Origin: Enterobacter cancerogenus
GTDB taxonomy: Bacteria > Pseudomonadota > Gammaproteobacteria > Enterobacterales > Enterobacteriaceae
NCBI GenBank assembly: GCA_000773965.1
Contig: JRUP01000008.1
Coordinates: 186,001-250,000 of the forward strand
Direction of reading: 5' to 3'
Length of the DNA: 64,000 nt
Shown here: positions 57,501-64,000 of the stretch, in pieces
How the letters are laid out: every line of letters starts with the position of its first letter
Position numbering within the stretch: position 1 is the stretch's first letter
Program-made: the position numbers and the translations under genes
Notes under the pieces: model-generated
Told to the model about the DNA's origin: nothing
Database searches by the model: none
The model's input: only the letters and a program-made list of their open reading frames with translations

Positions 57501-58519
57501 GCTGTCGCTCCCAATGCAGTGACCTGCTCACGCCAGCGCGCCTGCTCTGGCGTACCTTCACTACGCTGACCATACAGCTGCGCGATCTGCGTGCCATCGG
57601 CAGCAAAGAGTTCGAGGCTGGTGACAAAGCCATCGCCACTCGGTTTGCGCGTCACCCAGCTCTCGGCGATGTGGTCCGCCATCAGGTGCAGCGTGAATGT
57701 TGGATTGAAGATGTTGACCCAATTGTCCATCGGCATCAGCTTCTCCACCGCACCGGTGAAGATCTGCGTGCAACCCCGGTTGCCAATAAAGATCATGATT
57801 TCGTTGCCATCCTGCTGCGCCTGCTCCAGCAGTTGAGCCAGCGAATCGTTGCTGACCTGACGCGCCAGATCGTCCGGCACCGCGTGAAACGCCTGCTGGC
57901 GAGAGATATTATGGCGCTTCAGTAAGCCAAAGAACTGATGCACATCGGTGATGGCGCGCCATTCGGCTTCCACTTTATCGGCATCAATGGCGCGGCTGTG
58001 TTCTGGTGCGGCGGCAGGTTGTGGATCGAGTGCCGCAGCGGCTTCGATAGTGAACTCAGCGATCAGCGCATCCCATGCCGCCATGTCGGTATTGTCAGTG
58101 GTGTAGATTTTCAGCACCGCATCCGCGTGGCGATCAAAGATCTGAATACTTTGACGCTCGCCGCGCGCTGTCTGCTCACGCAGGAAGAAGGCGCTGTGCC
58201 ACTGTGCCGGGAACAGACGCTGATCGAGCGCACGCGGGTTGAGGATCAGTCCGGCATGTTCGCCGAGGTGCAGGTTCTCATATTTGCCGACCTGCTCATG
58301 CACCGCATATTCGTTGCGGGTGATGCTTTTGGTTTCGCCAACGGCTTCCAGTGCCTTTAGCAACGCCGGGAAATCTGCTTTTAACGCTTGCGCATCCTGT
58401 CCGACGCGCGCTTCACACAGCTGCGCTTCGCCAATGCCCATCAGGGCCGCAAGATCGCGGGCATACTTCTTCGGATGTTCGCCCTTCAGCGCCAGGTAGT
58501 GAACGTAACGTGGGTTCAT
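57497..58519 (-). CDS. hmuS: Haemin-degrading/haem-handling protein, HmuS/ChuS family
   Basis: 340 residues (ChuS about 342), a cytosolic protein built of two related halves. It binds haem and in ChuS degrades it to release iron. The second half contains ITDVHQFFGLLKRHNISRQQAF, where the histidine of DVHQFF corresponds in my reading to the haem ligand of ChuS. The N-terminal half starts NPRYVHYLALKGEHPKKYARDLA. GGAG lies 8 bp before the ATG. It follows the receptor gene after a 50-bp gap holding a hairpin. Confidence 0.92.
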   Translation of the reverse strand: MNPRYVHYLALKGEHPKKYARDLAALMGIGEAQLCEARVGQDAQALKADFPALLKALEAVGETKSITRNEYAVHEQVGKYENLHLGEHAGLILNPRALDQRLFPAQWHSAFFLREQTARGERQSIQIFDRHADAVLKIYTTDNTDMAAWDALIAEFTIEAAAALDPQPAAAPEHSRAIDADKVEAEWRAITDVHQFFGLLKRHNISRQQAFHAVPDDLARQVSNDSLAQLLEQAQQDGNEIMIFIGNRGCTQIFTGAVEKLMPMDNWVNIFNPTFTLHLMADHIAESWVTRKPSGDGFVTSLELFAADGTQIAQLYGQRSEGTPEQARWREQVTALGATA

Positions 58520-58532
58520 TGCTCTTGCTCCA

Positions 58533-58560
58533 TGAAAAGGCCCTGCGCGAACGCAGGGCG
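58533..58560 (-). terminator. Hairpin between the haem receptor gene and hmuS (attenuator)
   Basis: On the minus strand GCCCTGCG-TTCG-CGCAGGGC (58559-58540) is followed by CTTTTC. It may terminate part of the transcripts after the receptor gene, giving more receptor than transporter. Confidence 0.65.
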
Positions 58561-58569
58561 AAAAAGTGA

Positions 58570-60933
58570 TCAGAAGTCGACGTTCACACCGAGTTGGAAG
58601 GTGCGGCCTGGCATCACAGCCAGGTTAATGTCATTGCGATCTTGAGCGGTATCGCTGCTCAGTTCGCGGCTACTCAGGTAATCCCAATACTTACGGTCAG
58701 TGATGTTATAGATGCCGCCGCTCAGCTTGACGTTTTTAGTGACCTGCCAGTAAGCCGTAGCATCCACCATGCCGTAACCCGGTACGCGCATGTAGTCATC
58801 GGTTGAATCCGTAATCGCGGTGCCGGTGTTGGTATAGGATTCACGGTTAGTGGCGGTCGCCTTCTTGCCTTTGACGAAGGTGGCCGTCAGCGCTGCTCCA
58901 TAACCACGGGCTTTGTCATCCCATGCCACGCCCACAATCGCCTTCATTGGCGCTACGCTCTCCAGATCGATGTAACGGTCTCCGAGATAACTCGATTTGG
59001 ATTTGCCTTGGTTGTAACCCAGGGCAAATGTACTGCTCAGACCGTCCACTTCCGGGAACCAAGTGCCGTAGTTAACTTTGGTCGAAATCTCAGCACCATA
59101 AATGTAGGCCTTATCACGGTTCTCAGCCTGATAAGTCGTCGCGATGTTGCTTGGCACATTGACGAATTTCTCTGGATTCGCTGCACGGCGATAACGCGTA
59201 TATGCAATGAAGTTTTTATAGGTGTTATAGAACGCTGAGGTATTGATAGTAATGCCTTCAGTAGGTTGTCCTTTCAGACCCCACTCGAAGTTGTTACTGG
59301 TTTCGGTTTTCAGGTCCTGATTACCAATCAAGGCATACTGTGCGCCAGGAATATAGTTGGCGCCCAAGTTCCACGAGCCATACAACTGGCTGGTGGTTGG
59401 GAACTCAACACCACGCTTGTACTGCAGATAGGTCGTCAGCGCTGGCGTCAGATCATACTGGAAGGTCAGCGATGGCAGCACCTGGGTATCGGAATTGGTT
59501 TTACCATACAGCGCCTGAACCTGATCTTCGGTCAGTACGGCACTGTTAGCCGTCAAACTGTCGAGATTTTTTGGCTTCGTGCTCTGATACATAACGCGCA
59601 CGCCGGGAATAACGGCAAAGTTGTGGCTATCAAGATCGAAATTGATCTTATCTTGTAGGTAACCGGCGACAGCATAAGTGCGGCTATCAGATTGCGGCTT
59701 AGTGATCGCGGTATATGTGCCAGGCGTTGGGTATTGGCGGAATGGACGTTCACTATCATCCAAACGCGCATTGAAGCCCGCACTCAACTCATGTCGGCCA
59801 ACGTTTTTGGTGGCACGAGTATCGAACCCATAGGTATCGACGTTGTAATCAGAGTAAACCGTGCCATATGCAGTAGCACTGGTTGGATAGTAAGTGTTGT
59901 CATGCGCCTGGGTCTGCTGCCAGTAAACACGGGTGGTCAGCGTATCAATGAAATCATTGTACGGCGTCCACTCATCGGCCAGGTTGATGCCCCAACGGCG
60001 AGTATCACTCTGCTGCTGTGCAGTACCCCAAACGGTGTTACCGCTGGTGTCCCAGGTGTCGTAATGGCTGTGATTGGTTTTGTGGTAGTAGTCAAAGGTC
60101 GCAGTAAATTTATGCTGATCGTTTGGCTGCCAGATGCCTGAAGTCATGAAAGCATCGGAGTGCCAGTTGGACGGATAGGCATCAATCACGCCGCTGTTGT
60201 TTTCGGTTTCCTGACCATCGCGTCGGCTGTAAACAAACAGGCCACGCAGTTCGTCATCACCGGCTGCAGCAGTGATGCCGTTGTGCCAACTGCGGTCTGA
60301 AGAGTTGTAGCCGCTCTCATAACCAAAGTAAGTATTCTTTTCGCTGCTGAGATAGTCGTCTGCGGTCTTGTTGTGGAATGAAACGTTACCGCCAATCGAG
60401 GTGTTGGGTTGATCGACCGCTGTCGCTCCCTTCTCGATATCGACACTACCGAACATGTACGGATCGATGTAGTCACGGCCAATACCAAACGTATTGTTAC
60501 CGGTACGGCTGACGTACGGACGGCCTGTGGCATCAGGAATGGGAATACCATCGATATCCATCCCCACGCGGTTGCTTTCCAGACCACGGATGTTATAGCC
60601 GGTATAGCCCGCACGGTCGAAACCGCTTTTGCCGGAGGATGAGCCGCCGCTGGAACCTGTCGCACTGATCAACGGCTCATAACGCATGATCGAACCGAAA
60701 TCGTTCGCGCCGCGTTTTTGCAGTTCACTGGCGGTAATGGTGGTTTTATTGCCCGCCTGCTGCTTAGGTGCAGTGACGGTCAGCGTGGCTTCATTGCGTG
60801 TCGCTTTATCTGAAGAAACAGCAAGTGTCGTGTTATCGCTGGCTGCATAGCTGCAAGCGGCGTGAATAGCGGAAGACAAAATCGCAACTTTAAACAGACG
60901 TTGCTGGGTCATTCCCTGAAAGAGTGAAGACAT
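58570..60933 (-). CDS. hmuR: TonB-dependent haem/haemoglobin-type outer-membrane receptor
   Basis: 787 residues. A signal peptide (about 1-31) is followed by a TonB-box-like TLTVTA (about 50-55), a plug domain (NDFGSIMRYEPLISATG; YNIRGLESNRVGMDIDGIPIPDA; GSVDIEKGATAV; GGNVSFHNKTADDYL) and a 22-strand barrel ending in NVDF. It belongs to the haemoglobin/transferrin/lactoferrin receptor family. It is about 110 residues longer than HmuR/ChuA (about 660-680), and the FRAP box is reduced to EFPTTSQLYGSW, so it is closer to HasR/HemR-like members than to the usual HmuR. The name is given by operon position. A Fur box lies upstream. Confidence 0.88.
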   Translation of the reverse strand: MSSLFQGMTQQRLFKVAILSSAIHAACSYAASDNTTLAVSSDKATRNEATLTVTAPKQQAGNKTTITASELQKRGANDFGSIMRYEPLISATGSSGGSSSGKSGFDRAGYTGYNIRGLESNRVGMDIDGIPIPDATGRPYVSRTGNNTFGIGRDYIDPYMFGSVDIEKGATAVDQPNTSIGGNVSFHNKTADDYLSSEKNTYFGYESGYNSSDRSWHNGITAAAGDDELRGLFVYSRRDGQETENNSGVIDAYPSNWHSDAFMTSGIWQPNDQHKFTATFDYYHKTNHSHYDTWDTSGNTVWGTAQQQSDTRRWGINLADEWTPYNDFIDTLTTRVYWQQTQAHDNTYYPTSATAYGTVYSDYNVDTYGFDTRATKNVGRHELSAGFNARLDDSERPFRQYPTPGTYTAITKPQSDSRTYAVAGYLQDKINFDLDSHNFAVIPGVRVMYQSTKPKNLDSLTANSAVLTEDQVQALYGKTNSDTQVLPSLTFQYDLTPALTTYLQYKRGVEFPTTSQLYGSWNLGANYIPGAQYALIGNQDLKTETSNNFEWGLKGQPTEGITINTSAFYNTYKNFIAYTRYRRAANPEKFVNVPSNIATTYQAENRDKAYIYGAEISTKVNYGTWFPEVDGLSSTFALGYNQGKSKSSYLGDRYIDLESVAPMKAIVGVAWDDKARGYGAALTATFVKGKKATATNRESYTNTGTAITDSTDDYMRVPGYGMVDATAYWQVTKNVKLSGGIYNITDRKYWDYLSSRELSSDTAQDRNDINLAVMPGRTFQLGVNVDF

Positions 60934-61063
60934 GCGCGAAATACCTGGTTAATTGTTAGTATTCGCTCACTGGATTGCCGCCAAAAAAACGCGAAAAGCG
61001 TTAATAAACCGTAAAATGTGTGGACTTATTTTATGTAATAAATAATTTCGTCAGGAATGTAAT

Positions 61064-61082
61064 GCAATTGGTAATCATTATC
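61064..61082 (-). promoter_or_regulatory. Fur box in the divergent hmu promoter region
   Basis: GCAATTGGTAATCATTATC (plus strand) matches the Fur consensus GATAATGATAATCATTATC at 15 of 19 positions, with the right half perfect. It lies 131 bp before the receptor start and 82 bp before the divergent SelW-like gene, so both could be repressed by Fur-Fe2+. Confidence 0.8.
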
Positions 61083-61163
61083 AATAAACTTTACACTAAG
61101 ATGTATCTTAGACCGCACATTTTGTTAACTTGTTTATAATCAATAATTAAGAAGAGGCGCCTG

Positions 61164-61454
61164 ATGTCGCAAAAACCGGCTGTGACGATTTACTACTGCA
61201 CGCAGTGCAACTGGCTGCTACGTTCGGCGTGGATGGCGCAGGAACTGCTGCACACTTTTGCCGAAGATTTAGGCGCAGTGACGCTGAAACCTGGTACCGG
61301 CGGCGTGTTTGAAATCTCGATTGATGGCACGGTGATTTGGGAGCGTAAACAGGAAGGCGGATTCCCGGATGCGGCCGCGCTGAAACAGCGCGTGCGTGAT
61401 TTCTGCTGGCCGGATCGCGAGTTAGGGCAGGTGGATAAGAAGAAGCCGGGTTAA
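61164..61454 (+). CDS. SelT/SelW/SelH (Rdx) family thioredoxin-like protein
   Basis: 96 residues with C12-T-Q-C15 in TIYYCTQCNWLLRSAWMAQ, the redox CxxC (selenocysteine CxxU in some homologues), and the family block GTGGVFEISIDGTVIWERKQEGGFPD. GAGG lies 7 bp before the ATG. The function is probably redox-related but not established. Divergent from the haem receptor with a shared Fur-box region, so iron-dependent expression is plausible. Confidence 0.9.
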   Translation: MSQKPAVTIYYCTQCNWLLRSAWMAQELLHTFAEDLGAVTLKPGTGGVFEISIDGTVIWERKQEGGFPDAAALKQRVRDFCWPDRELGQVDKKKPG

Positions 61455-61530
61455 TCCTTGAGCGGAGCAATGCGCATGCCCTTAAGTCGCATCGAACATG
61501 ACAGAATCGCCAGACATAGTGCCCGACGGC

Positions 61531-62409
61531 TCAACCCTCAGCCTCCTGTTCCAGCGGCCACAACAAGCGATCCTGCGCGGTGCTCAGCGTGACGATGGCT
61601 GGATGATAAATGGCAAACGGCTCGGCCAGCGGGCACGCCAGATATTTGCCGTGCTGACTCGGCACAAACTCCGAGCGCGGTAAAAAAGCCGCGCCCTCAA
61701 AGCCCTGCTCCATCATCTCCAGCACCAGACGCGGTTCTGACACTTTGATGCTGATATTGATGTGGCTTAGGTTGCTAAACAGGGTGTTACGCAGCACTTC
61801 ATAAGTGCCTTCACCACCAATGCGATGTAGCAAAATTAACGGAATCCCGTTGAGATCGGTAAAGTTGAGGGTTTTTCCCGCCAGAATCGCGCTGTAATGC
61901 GCGGAAACCACGGCGATAGTATCAATCGGTTCCAGTTCACGCACAAACCACGCCTGGCGATCGTGTGGCACCTGCATCAGTGCAATATCGACACGCTGAT
62001 CGACCAGCATCGCTTCCAGATGGCTGGAATCGGACACCACCACGTTGATATCCCAATCGGGCCGGTTCTGGTAATAATCCATCAGGATCGGGGTGAAATA
62101 ACGCAGATACAGGTAGGAAATACCGATGGTGACGCGGCGCTGCTTGTGAGTAGCAATGGTTACCGTCTGCCGCTTTAAACTGTTCACCTGGCTGAGAATA
62201 TCGCAGGCACGACGATAGAGAAAACTGCCCGCTTCGGTTAACACCATGGCACGTGGCGTGCGCGTAAAGAGCGGTGAGCCAATCTCCTGTTCTAACTCTT
62301 GCAGACGTTTTCCCAACGGCGGTTGTGCGATGTTCAATAGCTTCGCGGCTTTACTGATCGATCCCTGTTCCGCTATCGTGCAAAAATAATGCAATCGTTT
62401 CAGATCCAT
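61531..62409 (-). CDS. LysR-family transcriptional regulator
   Basis: 292 residues. The N-terminal winged helix-turn-helix reads MDLKRLHYFCTIAEQGSISKAAKLLNIAQPPLGKRLQ, followed by a linker helix and a LysR effector domain (RRVTIGISYLYLRYFTP; DQRVDIALMQVP; MMEQGFEGAAFLPRSEF). It is the last gene of the minus-strand group decarboxylase-flavin prenyltransferase-yqgA-lysR and probably regulates it in response to a hydroxyarylic (phenolic) acid; this is inference from context. It lies 69 bp after yqgA and may have its own promoter. Confidence 0.9.
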   Translation of the reverse strand: MDLKRLHYFCTIAEQGSISKAAKLLNIAQPPLGKRLQELEQEIGSPLFTRTPRAMVLTEAGSFLYRRACDILSQVNSLKRQTVTIATHKQRRVTIGISYLYLRYFTPILMDYYQNRPDWDINVVVSDSSHLEAMLVDQRVDIALMQVPHDRQAWFVRELEPIDTIAVVSAHYSAILAGKTLNFTDLNGIPLILLHRIGGEGTYEVLRNTLFSNLSHINISIKVSEPRLVLEMMEQGFEGAAFLPRSEFVPSQHGKYLACPLAEPFAIYHPAIVTLSTAQDRLLWPLEQEAEG

Positions 62410-62478
62410 AATCCCTCCGCGCCCTGTTCGCGCTACTTTACCATGGCCGAAATCGATCCAACCGCGCTGAGCGCAAGC

Positions 62479-63201
62479 TTAGTGGATATACATGCTCCAT
62501 AAGTGGCTGATCGGCATTACCAGCACCAGCGCCGGTAACATATTCGCCACCGGGAAGGATTTGATTCCGGCAATACGAAAGCCCGCCGCCAGCATCACAA
62601 ACCCACCGGCTGCGGTGAAATCACTCATCATCGGTGCCGTGGTGTGCGGCATAATCAGTACCGCCGCCGAGGCCAGCACCAATTGCACGATCAACTGTGG
62701 AATGGCAATTACCGCCACCGCATAACCGAGCAGCGTGGCAAATATCGCCGCCGTGAAGATATCCATGATGGATTTCACCAGCAGGATATTGGCATCGTGG
62801 GTCATGCCTTCGGTCATGGCACCAATAATACCGGTGCCGCTGGCGCAGAATAACACCATGATGGCCACATACTTTTCAGTGAACGCTTCACCACTCAATC
62901 CACCTTCTGCTGGCTGGCTTTGAAAACGGCTCACCAGCCCTTTCGCCAGATTTCCCAGTCGACCTATCTTCTGCTCCAGATAGGCATATTCACCCAGCGC
63001 CGCACCGAGGATTAGCGCCAGAATTACCGCCGGCAAACTGTGGATCTTGCCGATCAAAACAATGCCGAGGCCCATCGACGACAGGCCGAACGTCATGGGC
63101 AACGCGATGCGCAGCCTCTCTGGCACTCTGGTGCCAAGAAAGGCGCCCACCAGCCCGCCAATCAGCACCGCGCTGCCGTTGACAAAGGGTCCCACTACCA
63201 T
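62479..63201 (-). CDS. yqgA: DUF554 family inner-membrane protein YqgA
   Basis: 240 residues (E. coli YqgA 235) with about seven hydrophobic segments. Colinear with YqgA: MVVGPFVNGSAVLIGGL, TFGLSSMGLGIVLI, YVAIMVLFCASGTGIIGAMTEGM, KSIMDIFTAAIFATLLG, GGFVMLAAGFRIAGIK, MLPALVLVMPISHLW. No function is established. In E. coli yqgA follows speC; here it starts 3 bp after the flavin prenyltransferase gene with a strong ribosome-binding site (AAGGAG), so it belongs to the decarboxylase operon. Confidence 0.93.
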   Translation of the reverse strand: MVVGPFVNGSAVLIGGLVGAFLGTRVPERLRIALPMTFGLSSMGLGIVLIGKIHSLPAVILALILGAALGEYAYLEQKIGRLGNLAKGLVSRFQSQPAEGGLSGEAFTEKYVAIMVLFCASGTGIIGAMTEGMTHDANILLVKSIMDIFTAAIFATLLGYAVAVIAIPQLIVQLVLASAAVLIMPHTTAPMMSDFTAAGGFVMLAAGFRIAGIKSFPVANMLPALVLVMPISHLWSMYIH

Positions 63202-63204
63202 AAT

Positions 63205-63789
63205 TTACTCCTTACTTATCGTTATGTTTTCACCCCAGCGTTTGAGGTTGCCCACATCGAGATCGAACAGATCGAGGGCGCGCGCCACGCTGTGATGGAC
63301 CATCTCATCCACGGACTGCGGCTGCTGATAAAAAGCCGGAACCGGAGGATAAATAATCCCTCCCATTTCCGTGACTGATTGCATATTGCGGATGTGCGCC
63401 AAATTAAGCGGCGTTTCTCGTACCATCAGCACCAACCGGCGCCGCTCTTTCAGGATCACATCCGCTGCTCGCGTCAGCAGATTGCTGGTCAGCCCATGGG
63501 CAATCGATGCCAGTGAGTTCATTGAGCAGGGCGCCACCAGCATGCCGAGGGTTTTAAACGATCCGCTGGAAATCGACGCGCCGAGATTGCTGATGCTGTG
63601 CACCTCATCGGCCAGATCCACCACATCCTGCCGTTGCCACTGGGTTTCCATCGAACGCGTCACTTCTGCGCCTTTGGTCACCACCAGATGCACTTCCACA
63701 TCCTGATCGCGCAGCAACTGCAGCGCCTTCATGCCGTACTGAAAACCCGACGCGCCGCTAATGCCGACGATAATGCGCCTTCTGCTCAC
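63205..63789 (-). CDS. UbiX/Pad1-type flavin prenyltransferase (EcdB-like)
   Basis: 194 residues from a GTG start with GAGG upstream. Makes prenylated FMN, the cofactor of UbiD-type decarboxylases, from FMN and dimethylallyl phosphate. Family blocks: [102 protein letters not shown]. It is closer to the EcdB/BsdB/KpdB group that partners hydroxyarylic acid decarboxylases than to housekeeping UbiX, judging by its neighbour. Confidence 0.9.
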   Translation of the reverse strand: MSRRRIIVGISGASGFQYGMKALQLLRDQDVEVHLVVTKGAEVTRSMETQWQRQDVVDLADEVHSISNLGASISSGSFKTLGMLVAPCSMNSLASIAHGLTSNLLTRAADVILKERRRLVLMVRETPLNLAHIRNMQSVTEMGGIIYPPVPAFYQQPQSVDEMVHHSVARALDLFDLDVGNLKRWGENITISKE

Positions 63790-63800
63790 TGCTACCTCAC

Positions 63801-64000
63801 TTACTCAAAATCAGGAAGAAAACGTTTCACATCCACCTCTTTGAACTTCGAGCGTTCAAAGTGCGCCTTCATGTGCCACGGCACGGTGCAATCAAAGATG
63901 GTTTTGCAGGTCACGCCCTGTTGGCTAATGCTGGCGCTGTATTCCGGCACCTGTGAAGGATCGAGCGGATGGCAGCGCACACCAGGAATGGTGAGGTGAT
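63801..64000 (-). CDS. UbiD-family hydroxyarylic acid decarboxylase, C-terminal end (partial, EcdC/BsdC-like)
   Basis: The minus strand encodes the last 65 residues of a protein whose beginning lies beyond the window: [19 protein letters not shown], then [17 protein letters not shown] and a final KRFLPDFE. This is the typical C-terminus of reversible 4-hydroxybenzoate/vanillate-type decarboxylases (C subunit). It lies 11 bp upstream of the flavin prenyltransferase gene, which provides its cofactor. The family call is good; the substrate is unknown. Confidence 0.85.
   Translation of the reverse strand, partial: HLTIPGVRCHPLDPSQVPEYSASISQQGVTCKTIFDCTVPWHMKAHFERSKFKEVDVKRFLPDFE

Overview
The window looks like chromosomal DNA of an Erwiniaceae enterobacterium, most likely Pantoea or a close relative. 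The middle (about 28.9-53.3 kb) follows the Escherichia coli speA-metK-galP-sprT-endA-rsmE-gshB-yqgE-ruvX-yggR-yggS-yggT-rdgB-hemW-yggN-yggL-trmB-mutY-yggX-mltC-speC backbone gene for gene, with proteins of near-identical length. Accessory blocks sit at both ends, and some E. coli genes are missing (no speB after speA, no yggU, no ansB or yggM). The genus assignment is inference from synteny and protein resemblance; no 16S gene is present.

Left end (1-3.5 kb, minus strand): the promoter-proximal part of a capsule or exopolysaccharide export operon, running small lipoprotein, KpsD/Wza-like polysaccharide export protein, ABC-2 permease, then the ATPase cut by the window edge. A JUMPstart/ops-like (RfaH-type) element lies about 200 bp upstream of the first gene.

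4.3-28.2 kb (minus strand): a complete large-adhesin locus. A stand-alone EAL-domain protein is followed by bapA, a 5959-residue type I secreted adhesin with about 52 Ig-like repeats, and then by its dedicated secretion apparatus: TolC-like outer-membrane protein, ABC exporter with a degenerate C39-like domain, and HlyD-like adaptor. The last three genes overlap by 4 bp each. Hairpins lie in the bapA leader and between bapA and bapB, and a strong terminator closes the operon.

28.9-44.5 kb: speA (minus) diverges from metK (plus, MetJ-type operator). Between metK and galP is a small cassette encoding a stand-alone polymorphic toxin type 44-like protein and a probable membrane-anchored immunity protein. 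It is bracketed by two near-identical copies of the metK terminator and is the most unusual locus here. galP has a class-II-like CRP site and two GalR/GalS-type operators. Housekeeping genes follow: sprT, endA, rsmE, gshB, yqgE-ruvX, a 39/40-bp tandem repeat array, yggR, yggS-yggT-rdgB-hemW.

44.5-53.9 kb: yggN, yggL-trmB (minus), mutY-yggX-mltC (plus), a GabP-like permease and convergent speC.

53.9-64 kb: an AcuI/YhdH-like reductase; a Fur-box-associated haem uptake operon (TonB-dependent receptor, hmuS, hmuT, hmuU, hmuV) divergent from a SelW/Rdx-family gene; then a minus-strand operon with a UbiD-type decarboxylase (partial), a UbiX/EcdB-type flavin prenyltransferase, yqgA (DUF554) and a LysR regulator. 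No tRNA, rRNA, IS element, prophage or CRISPR array was recognised.
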